Positions 34,407 to 49,400 of a stretch of 64,000 nt of DNA are shown piece by piece. The stretch comes from Haliotis asinina (Eukaryota > Mollusca > Gastropoda > Lepetellida > Haliotidae), in NCBI RefSeq assembly GCF_037392515.1, contig NC_090282.1, positions 56,072,843-56,136,842 on the forward strand. Direction: 5' to 3'. The translations under genes were made by a program, and so were the position numbers. The notes beneath the pieces were generated by a model. That model did not search any database. It was not told where the DNA came from and saw nothing but the letters and a program-made list of their open reading frames with translations. Numbering within the stretch: position 1 is the stretch's first letter; every line of letters starts with the position of its first letter.

Positions 34407-37400
34407 TTACCATATTCGTCTTACTTGTGTGACTGTGTGATCATCAACAGATTTCTCCGTCTGATTCCTGAACGACACTCTGAAGCTGTACAATAGCATC
34501 ACAATGAACGTAAAGTTAGAGCGGTAACACAAAAAAACACTGAAAAATATTAATGTATTTTCCCATGAATACATACGCGTGTCTCCATTCAGCACATGAC
34601 ATGACACTAATATCACCATTGGCAAATTTGACTAAAAAAATTGTAAACAGTTACACATATCCAACACGTACATCGGAAAATGTTAAATATATTACAGTGT
34701 CATGTGAAAAGTGTATATTTTTGTACTTAAAACGAATTGTGTTTCTCAGATCACAACACCAGTTCACAACATGATGATCCGAGGTAGAACTGACCTTCAA
34801 TAATCCGTGCTTGTCATGAGAGGCGACAAACTGGATCGTGTGGTCAGGCTCGCTGACTTGGTTCACACATGTCATTGTATCCCATTGGCTGATCACTGAA
34901 TTGTCTAGTCCAGACTCGATTGTATACAGACAGACGCCATATGGCTGGATTATTGTTGAGTGCGGCATAGGAAATGAACTCCCTCACTCACTCGTTCAAA
35001 TCAAAAGAATCTTAAATTCAGATTCATGAACGGAATGTCTTTTACCATCAGCGCATGTCTCAGATCTAAGCCTGTAATTACCTCTTTCCATTCTTTTGCA
35101 CTAAGCATGACCCATCTCGACGTTTGGAGTATGTCTGCGAGAGTTTGTCACATTGTTCTAGTGAATATGTCTGCCAAACACCTTGAGGATCCAACCACTG
35201 CCAAGTGTACGAAGACGGTGTACCCAATAATTGCTGGTCTGTTTCGTCTGAAAAGCGTCATCAACAATCACTCATCGTTAGATTTCGTTAGGTTTGGCTT
35301 TAGATTTCCAGTGCAGCGACGTCACAGCTCTATGATGATTTATGACGTCACAGAATTTCGTCATATAATTAGGAGATTGTAATTTCGTTAAATACATTCT
35401 GATTTTCCAACACAGTCTATTCATTTCCATTCTATCATAACCGCGTTATTAAGATTTCAAGAAAATATTGTGTTGGAAAATCAGAGATATGTAACTTAAT
35501 TATATGCATCTAAATGACTTTCATTAACCAATCACAATCCAGTATTTACTGAAGTCATGGAAGAATTGATTATGCTAAAGCAACATGTGACTCATGTATA
35601 TCATATAGAAAATCAACCATACCGATGTCCACAAGGATATATCGTCAGATCTCACACACGTAAAAGTATCAGTGTAAAATATATTGTGATAAGCACACGC
35701 GTTGATTTCAGTATAGGCATAAATGTGCACGGATATTAACACTGGCGGTGACATTGTCATAGTGATAATTACATATTAAGATTCGTAGGATTACAGGTCC
35801 CTGGGCTGTAGTCACTGGCACTAAAAGTGGCACTTTACTGACGCTCTGATCAGTATTCACTTTCTCAGTTTCTCTAACACGATACTCTTTTGGCGATTAA
35901 TGGTGTATCTAAGAGATTCGCGAAACGAATCGTTGAGTGTAAACGTGGGTAAGACGTCATCTGAGTGAAGAAGTCGCTTTCACGCCGCTTTTAGCAATAT
36001 TCCAGCAATATTACGGCGGGAGATACCAGAAAAGGGCTTCACACATTGTGCCCATGTTGGGAATCAAACCCCGAGTCTTCGGCGTGACGAGCCAACGGTT
36101 TAACCACAAGACTACCCCACAGTTCCCACATTTCCTGGTCACAGTTTCTGGGCACATTTCCTGGCAGTTGTATAACTATATCAGTATGCAGCATATCTAG
36201 GCATGACAATTTCTCCGTACTTATACCCACATGATCGCTTCTCGTGCTTCACTGTTGATTTCTCACCATCCGGTTTACTTTTCTTTGAATCCATCAGCAG
36301 TTCTGCTGGGTCCCTACAAAAAGAAAAGTATTGATAAATAGGGGTGGACTTCCACATTGTCGGAGATTATAACATTCTAAATATACTGCATTAAACTGTT
36401 ACAAAAACTCACCTCGCTGTCAAATCGTACTTCCCGTTTTCACCAAATCTATATTCAAATATATCTCCGTTTTTCCAAAGCACCTGTGAAGTAAAGATAT
36501 ATGTTTAACTAGCGACATTTCGTTTATTGGATGATACTTTCTTGTAGAACAGTGCAAAAGTCATGAAAACTGTTGTAATTCGTATTTTTACAGGTGACTG
36601 TTTTGTTGTTGTATTTATTGTTTATTACAATTAGATATATTACAATGCCATTTTCAACACTCACATCACAATCCTATGCACCAAATACATAAGAATCCTA
36701 TACTCTGGACACTAACACCAACACTTATATTACCAGAGTTTTTAAGTAAACTCTGAATATTAACGGGAAGACTTACATTACCAAACACTTTTACTCTGAA
36801 CATTAACGGGAACACTTACATTACCAAACACTTTTACTCTGAACATTAACGGGAAGACTTACATTACCAAACACTTTTACTCTGATCATTAACGGGAACA
36901 CTTACATTACCAAACACTTTTACTCTGAACATTAACGGGAACACTTACATTACCAAACACTTTTACTCTGAACATTAACGGGAAGACTTACATTACCAAA
37001 CACTTTTACTCTGATCATTAACGGGAACACTTACATTACCAAACACTTTTACTCTGAACATTAACGGGAACACTTACATTACCAAACACTTTTACTCTGA
37101 ACATTAACGGGAAGACTTACATTACCAAACACTTTTACTCTGAACATAAACAACAACAATTACATTACCAGACAGGTTTACTCTGAACATAAACAGCAAC
37201 ACTTACATTACCAGACAGGTTTACTCTGAACACTAACAGCAACACTTACATTTCCAGACACTTTTACTCTGAACATTAACGGGAACACTTACATGACGAG
37301 ACCGTTTTACACTACCAGACAGTTTTACTCTGAACACTAACAGCAACACTTACATTATCAGACAGTTTTACTCTTAAACATAAATAGCGACACTTACATT

Positions 37401-40400
37401 ACCAAACGCTTTTACTCTGAACATAAACAGCAACTCTTACATTACCAAACACTTTTACTCTGAACATAAACAGCAACTCTTACATTACCAAACACTTTTA
37501 CTCTGAACATAAACAGCAACTCTTACATTACCAAACACTTTTACTCTGAACATAAACAGCAACTCTTACATTACCAAACACTTTTACTCTGAACATAAAC
37601 AGCAACTCTTACATTACCAAACACTTTTACTCTGAACATAAACAGCAACTCTTACATTACCAAACACTTTTACTCTGAACATAAACAGCAAATATACTGA
37701 CACTTTTGAAATGCTCGTCGTCTTTTCTTGAGCTCTCTCCAGATATATCACTATTTCACCTCAAAACTAACTGCATTAACAATAATGTGTGTTGGCCCAT
37801 ATAGCGGGATTATAGTTGATTCTAAAACTATGTGTGAACAAACACATTCACGTACGCACGCACGCAAGCACGCAAGCATGCACACATACACATACCATAA
37901 CGCGACCGCCTCTCTTTCGTATGACAGTTCCATGCGACGTTGGCCCGCCATCCTGATCGGTGTAGCTTTCTAGCCAATCAGGACCTGGAAATACACGATG
38001 GACTAGCATATAACAATTTAAACAAACTCTATTATGAGTATCTATTTCACAGAATAATCCTCGAATAGTATGTGTATTGAATACTCCGCAAATGCCCAAG
38101 TAAACATTGTGATATTACTCGGTGCCGACAATCCCAGCCTTAACAGGTGGATCATAGTTGGTTTATCACGTAACATAAAATGCCACAGCCTGCGATTACA
38201 GCTGTGAATTATTTCTCACCAGGCTCATGTGATCACGTGGTTTTGTGAAAAACGGATTTTCTTTATAATCCCTTTGGTATTTGTTTTTAACTCTGCGACG
38301 TCATCCCAAGCGATTATACTATAGCACCTCTTTCAACTTGAACACCGATGTCAATATCACCATCTTCACCAAGCAATCTAGGTCGGTCTTCCACCGGCCA
38401 CACATCATAGCTGCCGTAGTAGCCATATCTGTAGGTGTTGCTCAAGTCGTTATCCCACAGCACCCACAGCATCCCTACAGAAATATATTGAAATACCAAA
38501 AACTCTCTTGTACATGCATTTATTACATTATACTATAGAATCTAATAGACGAGTCGCTCTAGTTGTTCATCAATGTATCGACGCGAATTAGGATCTGTTT
38601 CGACGGAGACAGCCTTTTCTGTAGGGCTCCTGTTTTGTATCTACAAAAAGTACTGATGAATCTACACTCTTTGTACAAAAGGCCAACAAATTGTCTGGAA
38701 CTACAAACCATGTTCAGGTCCATGGTTAATGACAGTTCCCGGACAGTCGGAGTCCTCGTTTTCCCACTTCCAGTCAGGGCCTCTGGCGACTCTCGTACCA
38801 ATCTGAAGAAGGATATGGCAGCAGGAACTCTCTTGAATGTTGTTGAACAACGTTGTATCGCCAGCATTCTTTTCCTCAAGATCCAGATGGTCTCTTACAA
38901 TAGACCTGATTTTGCTCTACAAGACACAAACATACACAGGAGTCAGATTCTTTCATACCCTATAGCAAACTACACACGGAATCACATAGGCGGCACGAGA
39001 GCTGGGTGCAGGGGTGCACACAACCCGTTTTGTCCTGAAAGGGGGTGGGGTGGAGTGTAGGGCGGCATTGTGGTGGTGTTTCTTGATTTTCGGTGAAAAT
39101 GACCTGTGCAGCCTGTTTCTCAAAAAACTGTATCCGCCCGTGTCAGTCCTTAATACGGAGTGTGTATCTGCAGGTACGTCTGTTATTAACAATTATGTAG
39201 ATGTAGGTGACACAGGAATGATTATGATCTAGTCACCTTTTCCTCGGCGGTGAAGTCTGCAGATAGGCAGTCAAGGATGATATCCACATTTGCTGCGGTG
39301 CTTGTCTTCAGTCCGCATTGACTTTTCACATATCGGATGACTTGGGCGCAGAATTTCTACAACAATAGTGCAATCATGTACGTTCACACTTCAACAAAGT
39401 CATACACTGCTTTCGTCCGGTTCATGATAGTATCTAGTTGATTCTTGTAGCCTAGGACTATGTGTGGGATATGTCGCAAGGCTACGTATGGGTATGCTTT
39501 GTTATGTATTCATAGAGAAGATTACCTGCATTCTTTGATGGCTGCATGCGCTTTTAATGTCATACACAATTTCTCCTTTGCAGAAGCTCACCATTGTCCT
39601 GAAGTAATCCTGAAACAAGATAGTTTGACAACATATCTTCCTATGAACCTTGATAGATAGATCCATGCAATCGCCCAAACCCTTTATATAATCATCTAAT
39701 ATCAACCTGTGAAGATTCAGTTTAAAATCAACCTTTGGCAACCATTTCTTGTCTGAGAGTGACGAGAGAGGGTTGTCAGGCTCGCTGATTCGGTTCACAC
39801 ATGTCACTGTATCCCTGTGACCTGGGTAGATCAAAGCTCACGATGTCAGTTACACAAATGTTGGCTCAGATTCACTTGTTCACAGATCAGATAGCTGAAG
39901 TATTGCTCAGTGTGGCGTGTAACAACAAACAAGCATAGGAATTCTCTCCCTACATCGCACGAGTCCAGTTATATTACCGGGTAAAAGAAAGTTATCAGGT
40001 ACTTCACTTGACCCAAATATAGACACAGAGACGTACGTTAGTCTTAATTCATTGCAATGCTGGCCATCCATCTGAAGCACTTAATTTAGAAAGGGGTCGG
40101 GCGACCTGTATTAGTGTATTACATTCATGTACTGGCACAGGTACATTCATAGATAAACGCAACGCCAAATATACTCACACAGCTTTTGCTCTGTCTCAGT
40201 CAATCTCTCTAAATACAGCTTCACCAAACGACAAGGTTTTCGAACCACATGGGAAAACTGAGTGGCGTAGACTGACTTCTGACACTAAAAAGCGCGTATC
40301 ACTCGCTCAGTGTTCTGTCTCTCTTTCCAGGGCCTACGGCTGATCGCCATTCTCTCGCGACTTTCTTTCTCCATACCGTACCTAACCGTTATGACTCAGG

Positions 40401-43400
40401 AGCAAACCTGAAAATCTAAATACCCAATCTGATCTAATTTTAGGGATACATTTTTATCTTGTTACAGCACCAGAAAACGTTTCAACACTGGTATCGCTGG
40501 ACATTACTTCAGATTTCCTTGTTGTTCTCTATCCTCCCCATCGCCACGACACATCCTCCATTGAAGGATGGACATCATGAACGTGGTTAGGCGCCAGTCA
40601 CTCTCCTCTACATCTCCAACTCTGAACTGAACTTTTCACTTTCTGAACTGACTTTTCATCTGTAAAGAACACACTCTCCTTGTCTCGTCCCAGTCATTGT
40701 ACAGTTCGTGCCTACTGCAGTCAATCTAATCCACGGAAGTTGCGTCACTAGGGTCGTGTACAAGTCGTTGATGTACTGTCCGTCGGCTGACGGCGCGTCC
40801 AGTTCTATCCTCGTCACTAATCTATACCAGAGCTACATCTGACCTATGTAGCGGTCGTCGGCATGTCTTCCCGATCTTTTAAAAATCACGTTGTTTGTCT
40901 GGCTGTTCACACCATCGGCATGCGTTGATAAATCACTAAAGATGAATGCAATAACATAAGGCATAGGAAAACAATCAGGTAAGAAAAATGTCGTACAGTT
41001 ACCACAACGCCGGGGTTTCCATGAGGGACAACCAGAATGGGACTGACCACATTGCTCCTCACAAACTCGCTCCCCATTTCCAGGAGTGCCTGTTTGAGGC
41101 GTCGTTTGTCCTACAAATGACCATATTTTTTATATACAAGTTCCTTTCATTCGGAAAGCAATTTCAGAGTATTAGCAACACAAATCTTCAAGTCTCATAT
41201 GTAACATTTACACGTACACGCCAAGCAGTAGATCCGTAATACACATTCATATATAATGTTTATCGTGAACACAAACATACCTCTAACTTCCGGCATTGGT
41301 ACATTTTTTCTGGTGTTAGACCATCTGTTACAACAATGAGTCGCGGGGGTACTCGAACACATCCCCCAAAGTTGCACACTCCACCTGTGGCAGAGCACCC
41401 AGATGAAGTTCTACAGAAGTACATACACGTTTGTATATAAATTCACGGCCGAAAGAAAACAGAAAACTATAACCATGCATTCTACATCGAGGAGACATCA
41501 ACCAGTCACATCACATACACGGCTGCATCATATTCGATAAGGGCATGTAAGATACGATGTAAATTAATGTGAGCATGTCAAATAGTACCTTTAGTAAGAG
41601 CTGCAAGACAAACGAGAATGCCTTCCAGATAGTTTGTTGAAGCACGAGCGCAACACTTCATCCTCTCTACAAATATATAACAAAAATATTATATGTTAAC
41701 GGATCAATGATCAGCAGTGAGTGGTGATTGATACAGGTTGGCATTTAGTAGTATTTCCTTTGTATCAAGACGCTGCATCCGACTTGAATATCGGATTAAT
41801 ATACGACTAAGGCACACAGCAAAGCTAATAACGAATTGCCTTGTGATATACCTATGTCCTGTGATAACAAAGTGACTTTAAGCACGATAAGTAAATCAAA
41901 ACGTGCATAAAGCATATTTCAGTGAAGTAATATACAGAGGTTCCTATTAGAACACAATTTGTTATTGCCTTGCTTTGCCAGTGGGATGTTCCATATCTTA
42001 TCATGAAGCTATCCGAAAACTTTGAACTTATTTACCTATGGCGTCTCTGAGACTTTCATAGTCATTGGTCAAGTGGTGCACAATTTCAGCTTTGTGTCCG
42101 AGGGTAACAATGGCTATATTTTCTTCAACACCAAGTTCTTCTGCCATGTCTTCAACACCTAAACAAACATAATGTTTCAATTATATGCCATCCTGCTCTT
42201 GAAAACTTGAAGGTTGTCTCCCCAAACCCCTAAAGTCCAGTACCAGTACAATTAGTTAAAACAACACGCGGCAATGGTGCAAATGTGGTGCTCTCTGGTG
42301 CAGCTATGAGAAGTAGCAAGAGGCTGTACAGAGAGACTGAGTAAGACGTATTGTCTCAAGGAACAGCTTGATCATGGAATGAAAACACGTCCCCAGAAGA
42401 CATGTATCCGTCAATAACCATGTATCTAGAATGTGAGTTGTTGAAGCTTTTGTTCAGGAATACCCAACGAGGCCAGTCAGAATGGACTTAACACACTTTA
42501 CCCATGTTGGGAATTAAACCTGAACCTTAAGTGTTTCGTGGTCCAAGCTACTCCCATGCCTCCATGTGTATATCTACTGGTGAGAGAGCAGACATAACGT
42601 TCTGTTTATCTGGGACAGACATAAAATGATTAAGTAACAAACCACTGATAAAGCTGAGAACCGTTGTTTTTAACTGATGATATGATTCCGGCGACGTACT
42701 GCTGGAGACGTCCAAACAAAGAAGTGTATCCATGGCGTTTTGCACTCGTGGAACAGGACACGTTTCTGAAACAATAAACAAAGCGTTAATTTTCTTTATA
42801 AGAATTTCTGTGATGAACGTGATCAAAACAATTCTGTAAATACAATCGCTTGTTTACAGAGACGTATACATATGAAATAATGTATCGCAACATCAATTAT
42901 TTTCGGCTATAGCTATTTATATTGGTCTTTTTGAATGATTACTCCGACCCTTCGGATGCATCATACATTGATTTTAGATGTCCATGTGCAACTATGTAAG
43001 GCGAGCATCACGCGTAGTGCTCGTGCCCGTTATTAAGCAAATATCAACTTTCCAAATACATTGATGATTTCTTAGGCGATAGCAATTCCACCTTGGTCCA
43101 CGAGAATCACTTAACCCTAAGTGTAAAGTCCTGATGTATTGGAACTAGTCCATCACCATGATTGGGTTTCAACAGGTCAACGTCAAATTAAACGTTTGGT
43201 ACAGTTAGGAGTCATGTAATGTTACTGCAGCTTCTAGGGCTTACACTGGACATTGGCTCAGTTATTCATACTTATGCGATGTCTTGAGGATTGCATTCAG
43301 GAATCTTGAAAATGATCGCACTTGCTAACAGTAAACGACCACTGAGGTTGGACAAATTGTTTTCCTTTGGTTAATGCTAGCATACTGATACTATGGAAAT

Positions 43401-46400
43401 ATGGAATGTTGTGAAGTGTATAGCTTAATGAATCATGACAGTTCGATGCGTTCAAAGAGGCGCCAACCTGACTGGAGAGCCTCTTCAGCACTTTCCCAGA
43501 CAGAGTCACCATCACCTAGAAGTTCCCTCAGGTAGTTTAGTGTACAGACTGGGCTCTTTTCCTTTTGTCCCTTTGGGGTTTCGTCCTTGGAAACAGCAAT
43601 GTCCATCCTAAAAGGTAGATGCATGGAGCTGAAGACATGTAGATGTATATACAAACCAGCCTCATTATTAATACTACTTCTGCCTTGACCGACCATATTA
43701 CACGTGAATGAATTATCCATTTTTTACCTCTTTCTAGCGTTTTTTATTACAATGTTCAGTTGTTTGCACCCCTACACACACACACACACACAACACAGCA
43801 CACACACACCCCACACACACCCTCCCAGGACTATACCCAATAATATATATCGGCGAGAAATTAAGCTCACCTGACCAGAAGCTTTTCAATGTCACTATAA
43901 CTTTCCGATAAACCAGGCAGTGCATAAGAATATCTTGGGGAAGACACAGGCACTACACTATATGGGAGATTGTCAGTGATACTTGGTTCTGGGTAACCTT
44001 TCCTATATCGGACAAGCTTCGTCCATTTCTCTTCGCCTGCTGCTGTATATAATGTGTAATCAGTCTGTCGGATGGTAACGTAAAACCCGTCATTCGGACT
44101 ATACTCTGTATAGTATCTGGAACTATGATACAGTTGCGGTACAAACCCGTCATTTGATGGGTTGTAATATCCTTTCCCAGCATTGTTGCCGTAGGTATTG
44201 TTATTCTCTTGGGGATAGGTATAAGAGGTAGTACAATAATCTTTAGTATTCGAGTTCTGTTGTGTTGCATATGTCTTGTTAATCTGTGAACTCTTTTTCG
44301 GCTGTTCATATAGTGCGTTAGTTCCTGGTGGAGGAGGTTTCTTGAAGACACCACCATCTGATGTCTGAGGTCCGTCATCTGTATTTATGGGACTGAAAGT
44401 TTTTGACGTATTTCCAAGCTGAGCTGTTATCTTGCCTGTTGCCACAGACCGTTTGTCTGGCATCTCATTTCTCCTGGTAGTAATGTTTTCCATTCCCAAG
44501 CCGTCCTTTAGAATGTCCTCCACACCAGACGAGTCATATTTTGAGTTCTCTTTTGTTACGGAGGCAGGCTCGACCTTTGCATTTGTCTGTTTCCTCTGAT
44601 CACGTTTTGCGACATCTGAACTTCCAGACACTGAGTTGACTGTTCCATGTTCAAGTAGCATCGGCCTCTCTTCTTCAACTGCACCTACCTCAGTGTCTTT
44701 GCCTTCATTCAGATACTGCCGTGATCCGTCAGTACCTGTAGGTGTGGATGTCGATGCAAGGGTATCCATTACAGGCTTATCTGATTCGGATACTGTTTGG
44801 GATTTCCCCACAGAATCGAATTCTACTTCTGTTGCTGATGCAGGAGCAGAAAACTGGTTTGGGCGTCCAATAGTGTTACCATCTGCTTCACGTCTGTCGT
44901 CGTCAATAGACACAAGTAATCCTTCCTTTGTTTGTGGATGAAGCTGTAAGTTAATTCTTGACAAAATTTCTCGACAAGCTTTGCTTTGTTGTTTCTGTCT
45001 TTTCATATTCTTTTCCAAGAATTGCTTTTGCTTAACAACTTCTTCATAGATGCGGCTGAATCTCTTCTCAATCAAGACGTTGCTAGGATCAGACATTTCA
45101 TGAGTTACCGTCTCCGTGGAGCTAGAACAAATAGCACAGAACAAGTTATTAGATTTGATGGCATTCACTTCTACAAGTACTTACCCATTACTAATACTGA
45201 AAGGTCATTGTATATGGGGCAGGAGTGATTTGGAGTGGGGGAGGTAGGTGAAGTATCGGTCAATGGCGACATTGACCGATCCCTAAATGGTAGCCATTGT
45301 CTGATTGGTTAAATCTACTTTACCGTCTCGAGTTTGATTGGACGGCCATAGGTCGCTCAGAGGTTACCTCACGCAACCTTCTACTAGGGTGTGGTGGAGT
45401 GTAACGACTGACACTGAGACTAGGTTTACTTAAACCGGTCGCCTCTTCTGACAAGCATGGCTTACTGAAGATCAGTTCTATCCCGGGTCTTGACAGCACT
45501 CTTGTCTAAAGAGATGAAGTACTATTACGATGACAGTTTTGCTGCAGATGCGGCTTAGAGGCTCACTGATGGGAACAAAACCTCCAAGCATTACTTAAAC
45601 ATAGTAACTGTCGCGTCGCATCATCAGTCGAGGGAAATTTGCCAGCCTGTATGATAGTTTAGGTTTCGTGGGCACTGAACAGTTACAACACCTCATGGAT
45701 ACGTTAGTCAGTTATAGCTTCGAGATGCGATTACAGCTTCATTTAAAACAAAATTAAGATGGGGTGGTCAGGATAAACCCAGTCCAAACACTGTTGCTGA
45801 GCTACGACGCTATTATTGTTGCTACTCCGCCATCTTTGTTGCTACTCCGCCACCTTTGTTTGGCTTAGCAACAAAATAGGTTGGAAGGCCATCGTGCTTG
45901 GCGGCCATGCAAGGCCGTCGTTACTAACTTCCTTCGAAATCTTTGTTGCGCTAGCAACAAACTACAGTGTGGTTGGGTCAGAAACGGACCGATGAATTGC
46001 AAATTGTATCACTGTACAAAACAGCCGCCATTTCGTCGTGCACGGGATACACATGCGTGATGAAAAATGAAGTTGAATGCTGACGTGAAACAGTTGATGA
46101 TTAAAGTGTACGATTTATTCCGTGCTGAAGCCGAAAGAGGCAAACCATTTTATGCCATTAATAAATTCCGTAAGCGGCTATCAAAAGCTTTAGGAGTATC
46201 AGCAAAGGTACTGCCAAATATTCTGGAACACAAACACTGTGAGGGTGATGTGATGCGATTAAAACATGTGCACAACCTTCAAAAGAGCCTTCTAAGACAG
46301 TCTGTCAATAAGCTCTATTCTGAAAACAAATACAAGTCGCTGAAAAGTCTTTAAAAGCGTTTGAATCAAGAACACAACGTCATAGTAACAAAGTACACAC

Positions 46401-49400
46401 TCTGGCGACTCTTACACTCTTTCGGGTATCGTTATAAGAACTTTTCGGGTAAGAGTAGGTCAGTACTCTGTAACCCCCTGATATCGTTCCCTTGAGAAAT
46501 AAGTTCCTCAGGGTAACAAAGAAGAAGAGAGAGGAAGGGTTGGAGCCAGAGTAGTGGGACGAGACGTGGGTCAATCCTCGCACACTGCCAGTTGTCAGTT
46601 GGTTCCCGGTTCGGAGTTATAAGGGGTCACGTAGAAAGCTGTCTCTATGGAAAGGAGAGAGACTAATCATCCCAAGCTGGTTGCTCCAGTAAAGGCTGCG
46701 ACTTGGTATTCTGGCCTAAGTCCATAGATAACATAGACTACTATTCCGAGAGGAACAGTGCGGTTTTCCTCGATTGGGTTAAAAACAAGTTGGTACCAGT
46801 CCTCCCAGAGATGTCTTTCATCGTAATGGACAATGCCACATACCACAGCGTGCAGGACCCCGACAGTATAGCCCCGACAGTGAACAGTCGACACGGTGAT
46901 ATGATATCATGGCTGGACAATTTCAGATCGTACGGCCTTCAAAGGCAACGAAGCCTCAGCTGAAAACCCACACACCTTTCTACAAAGTTACATAAAAAGT
47001 AAGAGTCACGATATTCTGCGACTTCCACACTATCACCGTGACCTTAAACCCATCAACTGATATGGGGCATTGTCAAAGGATATGTAACCAGATCAAACAC
47101 AACTTTTAGATTACGTGACGTAGAGGTTTTGGTTAAGGAATCCCTTGACAAGATCATTCCTGAAACTTGGCAAAACTGTGTCAACAAGGTAGTTAATGTT
47201 ACTGGTCTCGGGATGGCTTACAACAGGCAACTGTGGCACCACTTGCCATCCCTTTAAGTCGTGACACTAGGACAGAAGAGGAACCGACAGGTCTCCCGGA
47301 ATTTGAGATGTTCCCCAGCCATGACTGGCTGTTCCGTTTCTGCGACAGATTACAACTTTTGCGTTTTCAATGCTAGCTTCTTAAACGTTTTTCATGGAGT
47401 TCGGAAAATGTTCAAATATCAGAAAGCTGGTGCGTATTAGTAAATGATAAACATGTGTACTATTTATATGTACGTGGCAAGTTTGTACGATGATAAAATT
47501 GCAGTTCATCGGTCCGTTTCTGACCCAACTAGGCTGTAGCTTGGACGGCCTTCTTGCTTGGCTCCGTCACCATCTTTGTTTCGCCTAGCTACGCCTTGCA
47601 GCTTGGCTTTAAAACATATTGCCGGTACTCCGTCTCGACTTCGCGTCGCTGGTTTAAAGTCCTATGCTCTACCATCACACCACCGAGACTGCTGATGTCT
47701 GTTATGTCTCAGTGCTCGGAACTTTGGGTCTAGGCTGGCCAGCTCAGTGGGACGTCGAAGGATGTCTCTGGCGCGACTCTTGCTATGTTTAAGAGATGCT
47801 GGCCGGGAGGCGTTTTTCCCATCAATAAGTTAACCGTATTTGTGGCAAAACCGTCATCGTAATACTACTGATGACTAAAGTGATCGGGTTCTCATGCTAG
47901 CTGACTTGGTCGATGCATCTCATCGTAATCCAAATGCATACACATAGATGTATGCTCATGATGTCAATCACTGTATTATTTGGTCCAGTCTCAGTGACTG
48001 TTGTCATATACCTGAGGCCCGTTTTAGACAGTTAACAAACGAAAATAATGAAACCGAAATATTACCGAAAACAGCTAAACTCAGTCATTTACCGAACTTC
48101 AAAGTGATAATGCACAGACTAACCTCAACCTCAGTAACGATGGTTTGTGAGATTCACATCCCTCGTGCGTTGGTGGGTCCGGCAAATGCGACAGTAACTT
48201 GATTTTGATATCGAGTTTCCCTGGGCCATGTTGCTCTGACATAAGTTGCCTGAACACACTCCTCAGTTGTAAGCCATTATTTAACATGGACTTAAAGTCT
48301 TCACGAGTAGCATGTCTCATGACGAAGGTGACGGGACACAAAGTCACTGACAGCACTCTTGCCCGAAACACCTTCAACATGTTCGTCACGAAATGAGACA
48401 TAGTTCCATTCGCTGATTTCAAGATGTGCGTGATTCTGCCTATAGTGGCCGCCACGTTATCAGAATCATGTGTTGAGAGTGTAATAGCGGAGAACACACT
48501 TTTACCACGGGCGTCAGTTTCCCAGTTGACCCACAAAAGGGTTTCCTGTTCTGAAACACATAATAATTTTCACGTGTTTATATTTTCACATGAATCCAAA
48601 AGCTGTCAACGTCTACACGGCTACTAGATAGATTTTCATGCATCTGTATGGATCTATGCCTAGAATGGGTTGTGAATGTGATTACAGTGGAATCTGTAAA
48701 ATCTGCACTTTTCTATATAATCTAGATATTATAATATAGAATTATTTTCTGAGTCCGCGCAAAACTGCTTTTCATTTATCATGAAAGTGTGTTTTATAAT
48801 CCGGACTCTCTCAATTACGGAATACAGACTTAAATACAGACAGTCCCGGCAATCAATTTGCTGTGAGAACAATGCTTTGTCATCCGGACGTAGCTGACGA
48901 AAACAACATTCTCGACAGTCAGCTTGCTTTGAGAACAATGCTTTGTAATCCGGTTGCAGCTTACTAAAAAAACAATGCCGACTATCAACTTGCAACGAAC
49001 AATGCTTTGTAATCCGGACGTAGCTGACTGAAATAAGAGTCCGTTCATTAAACATCTCTGTTACGTCTGTTCACAGTGGTTACTGGCTGAAAAGATACGT
49101 GGAAATTTACAGAGGCAGAAGGAAATCGTGTTGACAGACTCTGGCAATGAACGTTAACATAGTGTATTGAGAATATTTTTTTTTAAAAAAAGAAAAAAAA
49201 TTGCTGGTTGTAAAAAAGGGAGGTAATTCATCGTAGAGGTGTCTTCAGTAATGGACAAAAGAGTCGCTCCAAGGCCAGTTCGTAAAGGACAGATGCTACT
49301 GTATTTTCAAAGGTCAGTTCTTGAGACGACAACGCATATAGTTAATTCTGTCAAAGAGGTCATAGACCCATAGGACAATGCAGTTGAAAATATAAAAAAA

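Noticed and set aside
36706-37692. A CRISPR-like array (regular 43-bp spacing)
   Set aside because: The repeats abut with no unique spacers, in a eukaryotic intron; it is a minisatellite.
40100-40960. Hidden coding exon in the long D intron
   Set aside because: The vWA and linker exons on both sides join in phase without it, and nothing in the stretch resembles a family exon.
43953-44941. Frames of 141 aa (minus) and 101 aa (plus) over exon 3 of D
   Set aside because: Overlap the 1251-nt exon of D in other frames; no splice or domain support.
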